Source: CAYMGQ01 sp964390055
GTDB taxonomy: Bacteria; Bacillota; Clostridia; Peptostreptococcales; Natronincolaceae
Direction: 5' to 3'
Assembly (NCBI GenBank): GCA_964390055.1
Contig: CAYMGQ010000002.1
Coordinates: 139,327 to 203,326 of the forward strand
DNA length: 64,000 nucleotides
This document shows, piece after piece, positions 19,096 through 28,304 of this stretch. The position numbers were made by a program, and so were the translations under genes. Every line of letters begins with the position of its first letter. The first letter of the stretch is position 1. The notes beneath the pieces were generated by a model that was not told where the DNA came from, did not search any database, and saw only the letters and a list, made by a program, of their open reading frames with translations.

Positions 19096-20379
19096 CTAAT
19101 TAAAAATTACCTGACAGGTTTCCCTATTACTTTTCTTTACCATACCAATAGCCTCATGCACTGGTTTATAGTATGGTATAATCCTGCGTGCCTTATATAA
19201 ATGCCAAATAGCTTCTTCTAAATTACCCATTCTACAATGTATCAAGCCCATTTGAAATTGTGCATACCCATTTTCCGGGGCACTTTCTACCAGCATTTGG
19301 GTATACATATAGGCCGTTTTTGTTTCCTGTAACCTAAAAAAAGTAATTTGTCCCAGGCTCATTAGTAGATAAGGATCCTTGGGGTTATATTCCAAAGCTT
19401 TTTTATAGTATTCAATAGCCTCTGGGTAGTTTGCTTCCTCGTAATAACAGTCTCCAATAGATGTATATATATCTAGCTTAAAATCATCTATAAATGGCTC
19501 CTCTTCTAACTCCAAGGTTTTGTTGTAGAATTCTATTGCAATTTCGCTACTCCTAATCTCATAAAAAATATCCCCCATAAGTTTCCAAAAATAAGGGTTA
19601 TCTGGATTTTTGTTTAAGACCTTTTTTAAAAAATTTAATGCATAATCATAATTTCCTAAATTCATTAATGAAATAACCAAATTACTAATTAAATATTCAT
19701 TTTCAGGGTTTTTCTTTAATGCCTCCTTACAGGCCTTAAAGGCTTCATCCTCCATGCCATTTACCAAATAAAAGCTGCTTATATTCAAATGAGGTTCTAT
19801 GGAGTCTGGTCTCAACAGGGTTTGCATCTTTAGGCATTTTATGGCCCTACCCAAGTTGCCCATATCTTCATACAAGTATGCTAACTCCTCCAAGACATAA
19901 AAGCGTTTGTATTTTTTAAGGAAGAATGGATTGTATTTCATAAAAACTATTAAGCCCTTATAGGCTATATCCACCCTATTATATTCCATATGCGTCTTAA
20001 TTTCCCTAAGGAATATTGTCCACGCATCACCATTAGCTTTCTGATACAACAAATTGTATTTTCGAATCCATTTCTCCTCCAATACTTCTAGGGCTTGGTT
20101 CTTTACAGGGTAAAATACCTGCTTATCTACCCGCTCACTTCCTAGATTAGTACTTATATTCCTATATAATTCCTCCCCCTTTTTACCAGGTGTGAAAAGA
20201 ATTTCAACCCAATACCCGGGTATAGTTTTAAATCTATTTTTTAATTTTATATTCTCAAATCCCTTGATTTTCTTAATTTTCTCTTGGTATTCATCCTTCT
20301 CGCTTGACTGTATATTAAGTTCATTCTCTAAAAATTCTGTCCTTTCTTTCCTATTATGAAAGAAAATATTTAACCTCAT
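19096..20379 (-). CDS. tetratricopeptide repeat protein
   Basis: 427 residues. From about residue 160 the sequence is a run of TPR units (for example MGNLGRAIKCLKMQTLLRPDS, EAFKACKEALKKNPENEYL, YPEAIEYYKKALEYNPKDPYL), a protein-protein interaction scaffold. The first 150 residues hold no domain I recognise, and there is no signal peptide or membrane segment, so it is probably cytoplasmic. It lies 11 bases upstream of comEC on the same strand and is preceded by AAGGGAGGG. The partner is unknown. Confidence 0.85.
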   Translation of the reverse strand: MRLNIFFHNRKERTEFLENELNIQSSEKDEYQEKIKKIKGFENIKLKNRFKTIPGYWVEILFTPGKKGEELYRNISTNLGSERVDKQVFYPVKNQALEVLEEKWIRKYNLLYQKANGDAWTIFLREIKTHMEYNRVDIAYKGLIVFMKYNPFFLKKYKRFYVLEELAYLYEDMGNLGRAIKCLKMQTLLRPDSIEPHLNISSFYLVNGMEDEAFKACKEALKKNPENEYLISNLVISLMNLGNYDYALNFLKKVLNKNPDNPYFWKLMGDIFYEIRSSEIAIEFYNKTLELEEEPFIDDFKLDIYTSIGDCYYEEANYPEAIEYYKKALEYNPKDPYLLMSLGQITFFRLQETKTAYMYTQMLVESAPENGYAQFQMGLIHCRMGNLEEAIWHLYKARRIIPYYKPVHEAIGMVKKSNRETCQVIFN

Positions 20380-20565
20380 GTCACGCCCTCCCTTAGGAGC
20401 AAATATCCATCTCCTATATAATACTATAACACAAAAAATATATTAATTATAAAAAAATATCATCAAATATATACAGATTACTTCATAAGTATAATATAAT
20501 AAAATAAAACTTCAAGAAGAAATTTAACTATTTTAAAATAACTAATGCAAAGGGATGATTAACCT

Positions 20566-21429
20566 ATGATAAAAAAAAGAAGACTAGCTATTAGCCTTGT
20601 AATTATTATAATAGGAAGTCTATTAGTAGCCTGTTTCCCTTTAGAGGAAGAGGGTGTCCTATCTGTACATATTATTGATGTGGGTCAAGGAGATAGCATC
20701 CTAATTAGAACCCCACAAAATAAAAGTATCTTAATAGATGGCGGAGAGGCCTGGGCGGGCAAAACTGTTGCCAGCTATTTACGTAAGTATAGGCTAGCAA
20801 AAATTGATATATTAATTGCCAGCCACCCTCATAGCGACCATATAGGAGGCCTTGTTAATATTATTGAAAATTTCCAGGTAGATAGCCTCTATATGCCTGA
20901 TAAAATCCATACTAGTAAAACTTTTGAACAATTGCTGGATGCTATTGAAGATAAGGGTTTGGAAATTACCATTCCCAATGAAAATACTGTTGTAGAGTTG
21001 GAGGAGGATATCTCCTTATTATTTCTTGGCCCCCTTAGAGATTATGGGGAAAATTTAAATAATTGGAGTATAGTCAATAAGCTTATTCACGGTGAAAATT
21101 CCTTTTTATTTACTGGAGATATGGAGGCAGCAGCAGAAAAAGATTTGGTCAAAAATTATCCTGGGAATATATTAAGGTCTCAGGTCTTAAAGGTTGCCCA
21201 CCATGGGAGCAATACATCTAGCACAGAAATTTTTCTAGATACCATAAGGCCAAAAGTTGCCGTCATTTCTAGCGGCAAGGACAATCTTTATAACCATCCC
21301 CATGATGATATAATAAAAAGCTTGCAGGACCTAAATACAGCTATTTATTCCACCCAAGATCAGGGTACCATTATTATTAAAAGTGACGGTCTTAGGATCT
21401 GGTCACATCAAAAACCACATTACAATTAG
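20566..21429 (+). CDS. lipoprotein with ComEC-type metallo-beta-lactamase domain
   Basis: 287 residues. A lipoprotein signal (basic MIKKRR, hydrophobic core, lipobox LLVAC with Cys at residue 22) implies anchoring on the outer face of the membrane. The rest is an MBL fold of the ComEC/Rec2 C-terminal type: HIIDVGQGDSILIRTP, IDILIASHPHSDHIGGL (metal-binding HxHxDH), FTGDME, and KVAHHGSNTSS. In full ComEC this domain is thought to degrade or process the non-transported strand. It diverges from the TPR-comEC-holA operon, whose ComEC lacks this domain. Confidence 0.88.
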   Translation: MIKKRRLAISLVIIIIGSLLVACFPLEEEGVLSVHIIDVGQGDSILIRTPQNKSILIDGGEAWAGKTVASYLRKYRLAKIDILIASHPHSDHIGGLVNIIENFQVDSLYMPDKIHTSKTFEQLLDAIEDKGLEITIPNENTVVELEEDISLLFLGPLRDYGENLNNWSIVNKLIHGENSFLFTGDMEAAAEKDLVKNYPGNILRSQVLKVAHHGSNTSSTEIFLDTIRPKVAVISSGKDNLYNHPHDDIIKSLQDLNTAIYSTQDQGTIIIKSDGLRIWSHQKPHYN

Positions 21430-23615
21430 AGTCTATCCTCAATGAACTTAACTATAGTAGCCTGGTCCCTTTTATTTAATCCATATAGCTCAAATACAAA
21501 TTGGTTAATTTCATCTTGAATCTCTGCTAGCCTCTTTTCTCTGTATATATTTTTAAACAAATGTCTTAGGATTTTTTCCATTTTTTTAGTTACCCTAGTG
21601 GACGATGGATAATATAGTGGGATTTCTTTCAAAGGGCTGGCATATAACTCTAAATGCTTGCCCTTTTTCTTGCCCATATAATAAAGCCAGAAATACATTA
21701 GAGAGGAGTTTAAAACTCCCAGCAAATAATGGAGTGATAGCTCCTTTGATTTTCTGGTAATATAATATACATCAGCACTAGCGTACCAAGGGCCCTCCAT
21801 ATAGGCAAAGGTGTTTTCTATTGATCGCTGGGGGCATATAATTTTATCATCCTCAAAAATTTTCTCCTCCCTTGGCCATTGCAGGCTATACCATTTGCGG
21901 GTCCCCCTTCGCACTTCCCTTCTTTCCTCCAAAACCTCCCTATATTTTGATAAATGTTTGTGTAGTTTGGGGAAACTCTCCAGGTCATCCAGATTGTTAT
22001 CCACAATATAAAGTAGGTGCAAATCCTTATAATCCAAGGTGCAATACCTTTTTATATCACTATTTTTATAAAACTTTTTAACATATTTATCTCTTACATA
22101 ATCACTAAGGTCTAGGGCCTCTAATTCATCTCTGGTTAGGACAAAAATTCCCTCCCCAGCCCTTCCCTCAAGGCCTAACCTATTAGCCCATGAACTAGAA
22201 AGTCTATCAGCCCCACTTACTAGCCCCTGGTTTACATTAAATAATTGTCCAAGATAGTAATTCTTTGCCTCTTTTATTTTATCTAATATTTTTCTCTCAT
22301 CCTTGTAGCTATGTATGATTATATGGCCCCTATGGTCATATAGTTCCTCCTCTGTTAGTTGGGCTTTTACTACTCCCTTATCTGCTTTTTTATTGGTTAA
22401 GAGCTTATATAAATCCTCCCTAGCAATTTCATCTGATACAAAATCCATTAGCAGGGTTGATTTCATCATTCGTGTTTTTTCTAGAAAAAATATCATATTG
22501 TGTTGGCCCCTGGCTTCTTGAAAAATATTATATATATTAAAATTTATAATTTTTTTAAAGGTAAAATTCTCCCTTATAAAGTTCCTTAGTTTTTTTCCAC
22601 CATCAGCTGTGACAAAATAATTGGTTGTTATATAAGAAAGAATACCACCTATTTTTAGTAACTCATAGGACTTGTAAATAAAAAAATAAAAATAATCCAT
22701 GTTTTTTTCATAATATTTTTTCCCAAAGTCTTTTTGTCTTATGGATTTAAATATTTCCCTGTTCCCCCTTTCTCCTATATAGGGGGGATTGCCTATGACA
22801 ATGTCAAATTCTTTGTTAAATTCCATGGATAGGGCATCATTATTAAATAGATTAAACTTAATCTCCATGGCCGCCTTAACCTCTAGCATTAAGAGAATTT
22901 CGCATAGAAGTATTGATTCTTTTTGAATGTCTATACCAAATAAGTTGTCCTCTAGGATTTCTTTTTTTATCTCTATGGGATTTAAGTCCTTGCCAATTAA
23001 TTTATAAAGTTTACTCCTAAGCATAAATAATGTCCTTAGGGTTTGTCGTAAAAAAGCCCCACCCCCACATGATATGTCTATTATCCTTATTCCCTCTATT
23101 ATATTAATAGCTTGCAAAATATAATCAATGGTTAAAATATCAATTTTCCCCTCTAAATAATCTCTAAGACTTTCTTCACTATTGTCAAGCCTAGCTTCTA
23201 TATAGGATAATATGGATTGATTGGTCATGTATTTAACAACAGCCTGGGGGGTATAGTATGACCCTGTCTTGGTCTTCAAACTATCTTCCATTAACTCTTC
23301 GTAAGTTTCCTCCATATCTTGGCTTGCTAGGCCTAGGTCCCCTCCGCGAACATATCTTTCTAGAATCATCTCTCTTAGTCTTTTATAATCTTTTGCTTCT
23401 ATAGTATTGAATTTATCAAAAAATAGATACATTGTTTTCTTACGTCCTATATAGGTCCTAAAGCTTTCCTTACAATAATCAGATGTTCCCTGCTTAGATA
23501 GGGAGAAAATATATATATTTAAATATATCCATAATAAGGTATCCTTAACTTCAAAATTATATTTTCCATTTATGTCCTCTATAAATGAATGGCAGAGCCT
23601 AGTAAACTCTCTCAT
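21426..23615 (-). CDS. CamA-like N6-adenine DNA methyltransferase (no restriction partner)
   Basis: 729 residues. A helical N-terminal region is followed by KTGSYYTPQAVVKYM, DISCGGGAFLRQ (SAM motif I), LFGIDIQKES and the catalytic NPPYIGERG (motif IV). The C-terminal half resembles a TaqI-type target-recognition domain, with RRGTRKWYSLQWPRE and YASADVYYI. These blocks closely resemble those I remember from the Clostridioides difficile sporulation-linked methyltransferase CamA, which is shorter. No endonuclease motif or restriction gene is nearby. Start set at the ATG at 23615, 9 bases after GGGGTG. It converges with the lipoprotein gene, overlapping by 4 bases. Confidence 0.85.
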   Translation of the reverse strand: MREFTRLCHSFIEDINGKYNFEVKDTLLWIYLNIYIFSLSKQGTSDYCKESFRTYIGRKKTMYLFFDKFNTIEAKDYKRLREMILERYVRGGDLGLASQDMEETYEELMEDSLKTKTGSYYTPQAVVKYMTNQSILSYIEARLDNSEESLRDYLEGKIDILTIDYILQAINIIEGIRIIDISCGGGAFLRQTLRTLFMLRSKLYKLIGKDLNPIEIKKEILEDNLFGIDIQKESILLCEILLMLEVKAAMEIKFNLFNNDALSMEFNKEFDIVIGNPPYIGERGNREIFKSIRQKDFGKKYYEKNMDYFYFFIYKSYELLKIGGILSYITTNYFVTADGGKKLRNFIRENFTFKKIINFNIYNIFQEARGQHNMIFFLEKTRMMKSTLLMDFVSDEIAREDLYKLLTNKKADKGVVKAQLTEEELYDHRGHIIIHSYKDERKILDKIKEAKNYYLGQLFNVNQGLVSGADRLSSSWANRLGLEGRAGEGIFVLTRDELEALDLSDYVRDKYVKKFYKNSDIKRYCTLDYKDLHLLYIVDNNLDDLESFPKLHKHLSKYREVLEERREVRRGTRKWYSLQWPREEKIFEDDKIICPQRSIENTFAYMEGPWYASADVYYITRKSKELSLHYLLGVLNSSLMYFWLYYMGKKKGKHLELYASPLKEIPLYYPSSTRVTKKMEKILRHLFKNIYREKRLAEIQDEINQFVFELYGLNKRDQATIVKFIEDRL

Positions 23616-23842
23616 CTTGCTTGTCACCCCTTATCTCATCCTATATTTAAAGAAAATAAAAAAGTGGATCAACCACTCCCGACGTGTAGGGCAATTATAC
23701 ATACCGATATATTAATATTCCACACCGGTATATAAAGTCCTGCTTTTCACCCGTGATGCCTAAGCATTAGCTAACAATATTTTAGTCCTAAACTATACTA
23801 CTTATTTGAAGATAACTTCATATAATTTAAAGAGGTGATTTT

Positions 23843-24841
23843 ATGAAATCCAAAATCCTATGTGCCTTCATATGCCTAATGGTTATTTTGCTATCCTTTG
23901 CTTATTACCAATTCTTCCAAAACCCTGAATCTATTGCAAGTTTTAAGCAATATACTTCTCCCTCCCTGAAAATCAACAAAAAACTAGTTACAAGATTCCT
24001 TGATGGTGACCCTGAGGATGTGAAGGAGGAGTTAATTAGCAATGTATTAAGTTCATTGGGTTATAAGGAATGGCAGCAATATCTTCCATATATTGATATA
24101 ATCCTTTATAGGGAAAATATCCTTCCCCATGGGCCAGCAGAATTGATTATAGTATTAAATCTGTCCAAGGATTTATCAGTCATAGCAATTTATGAATCTA
24201 TTGCCAATGAATATATATTAACTAATAAATTAGACCAACTATTACCTGTGGAAAAAATCGATTTTATTGATATGGGCGAAAAAAATCATAAATTAATGGC
24301 AGTTTTTCAAACTCTTGATGAAAGGATTGGTGCCTATTCCTACGAAAGATTTGTAGAAATATATCATTACAATAAGGGTTCCCTCAATAATGTCTGGAAT
24401 AAAACCCTCTATTACGAGGGATTCTATAGGGCTAGCTGGTTAGATTCCCAAATCTCCCAGGATACTTGCTACAAGATTGTAGTGGTTAATGATATGAAGA
24501 TTATTGAGGCAGATCCAATAGAAATTCAAATCTCAGGTAAATTGGAAAAATACTTAGATAGTAATTGCCAAAATCTTAATTCTGGGAATTTTAAATTACT
24601 TCATTCAAGCAAATTCGAAAATCAATATCATTGGAATAGTAGATTTAATAGCTTTCTTTTAAAGGGGATTATAGGTGAAAACTCCCATCCCAGTATTGCT
24701 GTGTTAGAGGATATGACAAATAATAAGGAAAGTCTTCTAGGTTTTCCAACCGGATACTTAAAGTTAATTAATTGGAAGGGTGAAATCCTATACCTACCCA
24801 AGGAAAAAACCCTAAATTTATTTAATAATGATTTGAAATAA
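23843..24841 (+). CDS. exported or membrane-anchored protein of unknown function
   Basis: 332 residues, not recognised. The N-terminal hydrophobic stretch (about residues 5-24) is a signal peptide or anchor; no lipobox is obvious. The remaining sequence is hydrophilic, with mixed alpha/beta character and several Trp/Tyr residues, and I see no catalytic motif. AGAGGTGATTTT precedes the ATG. It lies 47 bases before the alanyl-tRNA editing gene on the same strand, so the two may be co-transcribed. Confidence 0.65.
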   Translation: MKSKILCAFICLMVILLSFAYYQFFQNPESIASFKQYTSPSLKINKKLVTRFLDGDPEDVKEELISNVLSSLGYKEWQQYLPYIDIILYRENILPHGPAELIIVLNLSKDLSVIAIYESIANEYILTNKLDQLLPVEKIDFIDMGEKNHKLMAVFQTLDERIGAYSYERFVEIYHYNKGSLNNVWNKTLYYEGFYRASWLDSQISQDTCYKIVVVNDMKIIEADPIEIQISGKLEKYLDSNCQNLNSGNFKLLHSSKFENQYHWNSRFNSFLLKGIIGENSHPSIAVLEDMTNNKESLLGFPTGYLKLINWKGEILYLPKEKTLNLFNNDLK

Positions 24842-24888
24842 TGGTATAATCAATTGTAAATAAGCATGGCAAGGAGATGTAAAATAAA

Positions 24889-26100
24889 ATGAAGACAAAA
24901 AGATTATTTTGGCAGGACCCATATATTGTAGATTTTAGGGCAGATATAATCTCAATGTCACCCTATAAAAAAGAGCCTTTAAAATATATCCTTGAATTAA
25001 ATCAAACCGCTTTCTATCCGGAGGGCGGTGGACAACCCTGGGATGAGGGCAGTATTGATGGAATTAATGTTTCCTATGTTTATGAAGAGGAAGGGAGAAT
25101 TTATCACCTTGTGGAACAAGCCCCAAGTAAAAAGAAAAACATAGCCTGTACAATAAATTGGGATAGGCGGTTTGATTTTATGCAACAGCATTTGGGACAA
25201 CATATTTTGTCCAGTGTTTTTGAAGAATATTATAAGGCAGATACTGTAGGCTTTCACCTAGGCAATAGGTATGCAACCATAGATATTGCTAAACCTTCCC
25301 TAAGCATACAGGAAGCCCTCAAGGTTGAAGAATTGGCCAATGAAATAGTATTTAATAACCTAGCTGTAAAGGTTCAGTGGCCTAATCAATCCCAACTTGC
25401 AAAATTACCTATAAGAAGGCTTCCTCAATCTACTAAAAACCTACGCATAGTTGAAATTAGTGGGGTAGACTATAACCCATGTGGCGGTACTCATCCCAAC
25501 TTTACAGGTGAGGTTGGCTTAATTAAGATACGTAAATGGGAAAAAAATAGGGACAATACTAGAATTGAATTTGCCTGTGGCAAAAGGGCTCTAAGAGACT
25601 ATCAGTGGAAAAATCAGCAAATAAATGAACTTGCAACTAGCCTTTCCATAGGAGATTTTGAAACTAAGGAGGCAGTATTAAGGCTTATAGAAGAAAATAA
25701 GAATTTAAATAAGCAAGTCAGGAATTCTAACAAGTCCATAATGGAGTATGAAATTAAAGAATTATCCCATAGGGCCCAAGTCCTTGGGGATTATTCCCTT
25801 ATAACAAAAATATTTGAGGGAGAAGGAATACAAAACTTGAGGACAATAGCCTCAAGCCTAAGTCAGCAACCCAATACCATAATCCTACTTGGTTCAAAAG
25901 CACAAGATGCTAAAATAGTCTTTGCTTGTTCGAAAAATCTTGATATAAATATGAATAATTTATTGCAAGAGTTAATTCCCTTAATCAATGGCAGGGGGGG
26001 AGGGAGTCCTACAATCGCCCAGGGAGGTGGGGATAAGGTAGAATCCCTAGAGACTTTGCTTGAAACAGGCAGGAAAAAAATAATTGATAAATACCTATAA
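24889..26100 (+). CDS. alanyl-tRNA editing protein (AlaX-type with DHHA1 domain)
   Basis: 403 residues. Resembles the editing half of AlaRS without the synthetase core. The N-terminal tRNA_SAD-type region carries the zinc motif HxxxH (QQHLGQHIL) and CGGTH, followed by IEFACGKRAL; the C terminus is a DHHA1 domain with GRGGGSPTIAQGGG. Such AlaXL proteins hydrolyse Ser- or Gly-tRNA(Ala) in trans. AAGGAGATG precedes the start. All metal ligands expected for activity are present. Confidence 0.93.
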   Translation: MKTKRLFWQDPYIVDFRADIISMSPYKKEPLKYILELNQTAFYPEGGGQPWDEGSIDGINVSYVYEEEGRIYHLVEQAPSKKKNIACTINWDRRFDFMQQHLGQHILSSVFEEYYKADTVGFHLGNRYATIDIAKPSLSIQEALKVEELANEIVFNNLAVKVQWPNQSQLAKLPIRRLPQSTKNLRIVEISGVDYNPCGGTHPNFTGEVGLIKIRKWEKNRDNTRIEFACGKRALRDYQWKNQQINELATSLSIGDFETKEAVLRLIEENKNLNKQVRNSNKSIMEYEIKELSHRAQVLGDYSLITKIFEGEGIQNLRTIASSLSQQPNTIILLGSKAQDAKIVFACSKNLDINMNNLLQELIPLINGRGGGSPTIAQGGGDKVESLETLLETGRKKIIDKYL

Positions 26101-26104
26101 TAAA

Positions 26105-26140
26105 AAGCTAGGGCAATACTACCCTAGCTTATATTTATTT
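26105..26140. terminator. bidirectional terminator between alaX-type gene and peroxiredoxin
   Basis: AAGCTAGGG (26105-26113) and CCCTAGCTT (26122-26130) form a perfect 9-bp stem with an 8-base loop. On the minus strand TTTTTATTAT follows; on the plus strand ATATTTATTT follows. It serves convergent genes. Confidence 0.85.
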
Positions 26141-26145
26141 AGTTA

Positions 26146-26874
26146 TTAATCTTCAAAGGCTTCTTCAACCTTCCAATGCTCCCATACCTTGCCTACTAGG
26201 TCTGGTCCTGGCTTTAGTGTTGGTTTGCCCGGTTTCCACCCCGAGGGTGTTACCTCTCCACCTTTTGTTTTTCTAACTAATTGGAAAGCCTTAACTTGTC
26301 TTATGGATTCCTCAACATTTCTGCCAACTGGCGGTGTTAGAACTTCGTAGCCCTGTACTATCCCGTCGGGGTCTATTATAAATCTCCCCCTAGTTTCTAC
26401 TCCACTATCCTCATCATAAATTCCATACATTCTTCCTATACTGCCATCCTGGTCTGATAACATTGGGAAGGGTATATCCTTACCTACCATTTTTGATAAT
26501 TCATGATCATTCCATATTTTATGTACAAACATAGAATCTACACTTACAGATAATACTTCAACCCCTAGTTCTTGCAAATCATCATGTTTTGCAGCAACTG
26601 CTGAAATTTCAGTGGCTCAGACGAAGGTAAAGTCTCCTGGGTAGAAACATAATAAAACCCATTTACCTTTAAAATCCTCTAGTTTAACATTAGTAAATTG
26701 TCCCTTGTGGAAAGCAGGGGCTGAAAACAAAGGTGCTGGTTTTCCTACTTTTATCATTTTTTGGTCCTCCTCCTTATAATCTTCCTCATTACTTATTCTA
26801 GTTGTCGTTTCTGTTTCCTTAGCCTTGTTTTGTAGCTCAGGTCTGACACATCCTACTGTAAATTCTTCAGACAA
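26146..26874 (-). CDS. selenocysteine peroxiredoxin (AhpC/TSA family), in-frame UGA
   Basis: The frame is open across the locus except for one TGA at 26619-26617, placed exactly at the peroxidatic residue: PGDFTFV-U-ATE, matching the PxxxTxxC peroxiredoxin motif. Downstream conserved blocks (VLSVSVDSMFVHK, RGRFIIDPDGIVQGYEVL, PSGWKPGKPTLKPG) follow in the same frame. A hairpin fitting a bacterial SECIS follows the UGA. Read through, the protein has 242 residues from the TTG at 26874 (AGGGGGTG upstream) or 203 from an ATG at 26757 preceded by AAGGAGGAGG; the latter puts Sec at position 47. After the UGA there is no cysteine, so the usual C-terminal resolving Cys is absent (VTP where many have VCP). 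It reduces peroxides. Confidence 0.9.
26588..26606 (-). promoter_or_regulatory. SECIS-like hairpin after the UGA
   Basis: Thirteen bases after the UGA the mRNA reads UUUCAGC-AGUU-GCUGCAAA: a CAGC/GCUG stem, extended by UUU/AAA past one bulged C, with a small loop containing GU. Position and loop fit bacterial SECIS elements recognised by SelB. Folding was done by eye. Confidence 0.65.
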
Positions 26875-26986
26875 TATAACACCCCCTAAGATATATTAAT
26901 AATATATAACTGGTCTTATACATAATTACCCTTGAAAATCATTTTAAAACATTGTTTGTTAATAAGGAAACAATCTTTAAAACTGT

Positions 26987-28225
26987 TTAAAAAAAGCCTA
27001 TTTCAATATAATATGCCAATATCCCCACTATAAAGGCAGCAATAGTATTAAATACTGTAGCCCATACTGCTGATTTTTTATCTAGGGCAATTAGGGGAAA
27101 TAGAGCATCCCCATCCTGAGAAATAGCGTTAGCCAAAAGGGCCGAAAAGGGAAGCAAACCCCTAGTAAAAAGGGTAACAAAAATAATTTGAGGCCCACAA
27201 CCGGGGATAATACCAATTAACACCCCAATTATTACAGCCATGAGGCCAGATTGGGTTAGGAAGGAAGTTATCATCATTTGGCCAGTCATATAATGGCCGG
27301 AGCCTAAAAATAGGACAAATAATTCATATGCCAGATAGGCAAAAAATACCCACGTAGCAACAAAGGCCGTTTCTTGGGCGTTGTGAATAACTGTCTCTCT
27401 TAGGCTTAACACCTTCAATTCTGACTCTTCATGGGTATCGGCTTGGATAAACTTCTTACTCATTATCATCATTATAATAGAAAGACCTGTTCCCATTATG
27501 CCCATTATCATACCGAGATTGGGTATAATTAAATTATTTAAATCCACTTGGAATAGCTCCAGTATACCGAAAATTAATCCAATGGATATAATGACCCAAT
27601 ATAAGGAATAGGCACTATGGGTAAATTTGTAACCCAAGGTATCCCTAGCCTGGTGTCCTTTTATATCATGATGAAGGATTAGGTCAATTTCATCGCCCTC
27701 CATATGTCCAATATGTTGTAGCTCTTGGATATTTTGTTTTCCCTCCATAGCCTGGAGTTCATGGTCTACTTTTTTCCTCCCTTTATTTATTTTTTTCTTT
27801 AAATTTATATTTGCAAGTAGTCTATCGCCAAATTTGTAGTAATCTACTATATAACCTGTTATAATTGCTACAATAAAAGACAAAATACTTACTAATATAT
27901 ATTGCAGGGGTAGCACCGTCATAAGAACAAAGGCAGAATCCCCCATGGTTGCTATCAGAGTTGCCACAACGGTCCCAAAACTTACACTCCCTTGAGGAAA
28001 TAGGGGCATGACAAATATAGCCCCACCACATCCGGGAGTTAAGCCCAGCAATGACCCTATTATGGGTTGGGTTCTTTTGGATTTCTCAATTTTTTCTACT
28101 AATTTTCCAGATAATTTGAAATTAATATAACCGAATAGCATTAAGACTGCACCAACAAATACAGTAACCTGTATAAAAGAATTCTCAGCACTATATATTA
28201 TTAACCTCAGTATTTCCTTGGTCAA
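26987..28225 (-). CDS. putative 10-TM metal exporter (ArsP_2-like)
   Basis: 412 residues with two groups of hydrophobic helices separated by a hydrophilic, charged central segment (about residues 140-200). Each half contains a similar motif: GLTPGCGGAIFVMPLF in the first, GIIPGCGPQIIFVTLF in the second, showing internal duplication. This pattern fits the family described as putative 10-TM heavy-metal (arsenic or manganese) exporters; the substrate is not known. It lies upstream of the peroxiredoxin on the same strand with 112 bases between. Confidence 0.75.
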   Translation of the reverse strand: MTKEILRLIIYSAENSFIQVTVFVGAVLMLFGYINFKLSGKLVEKIEKSKRTQPIIGSLLGLTPGCGGAIFVMPLFPQGSVSFGTVVATLIATMGDSAFVLMTVLPLQYILVSILSFIVAIITGYIVDYYKFGDRLLANINLKKKINKGRKKVDHELQAMEGKQNIQELQHIGHMEGDEIDLILHHDIKGHQARDTLGYKFTHSAYSLYWVIISIGLIFGILELFQVDLNNLIIPNLGMIMGIMGTGLSIIMMIMSKKFIQADTHEESELKVLSLRETVIHNAQETAFVATWVFFAYLAYELFVLFLGSGHYMTGQMMITSFLTQSGLMAVIIGVLIGIIPGCGPQIIFVTLFTRGLLPFSALLANAISQDGDALFPLIALDKKSAVWATVFNTIAAFIVGILAYYIEIGFF

Positions 28226-28304
28226 AAAATCCCTCCTATCTGACTAGTTCAATTGGTGTTTACTATACTATCTATATTCCCATTATCCAATATAAAAAAC
28301 ATAT

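Noticed and set aside
26146..26874. Peroxiredoxin as two genes or a frameshifted pseudogene
   Set aside because: Frame is unchanged on both sides of a single TGA that falls exactly on the catalytic residue, and a SECIS-like hairpin follows; selenocysteine is the simpler reading.
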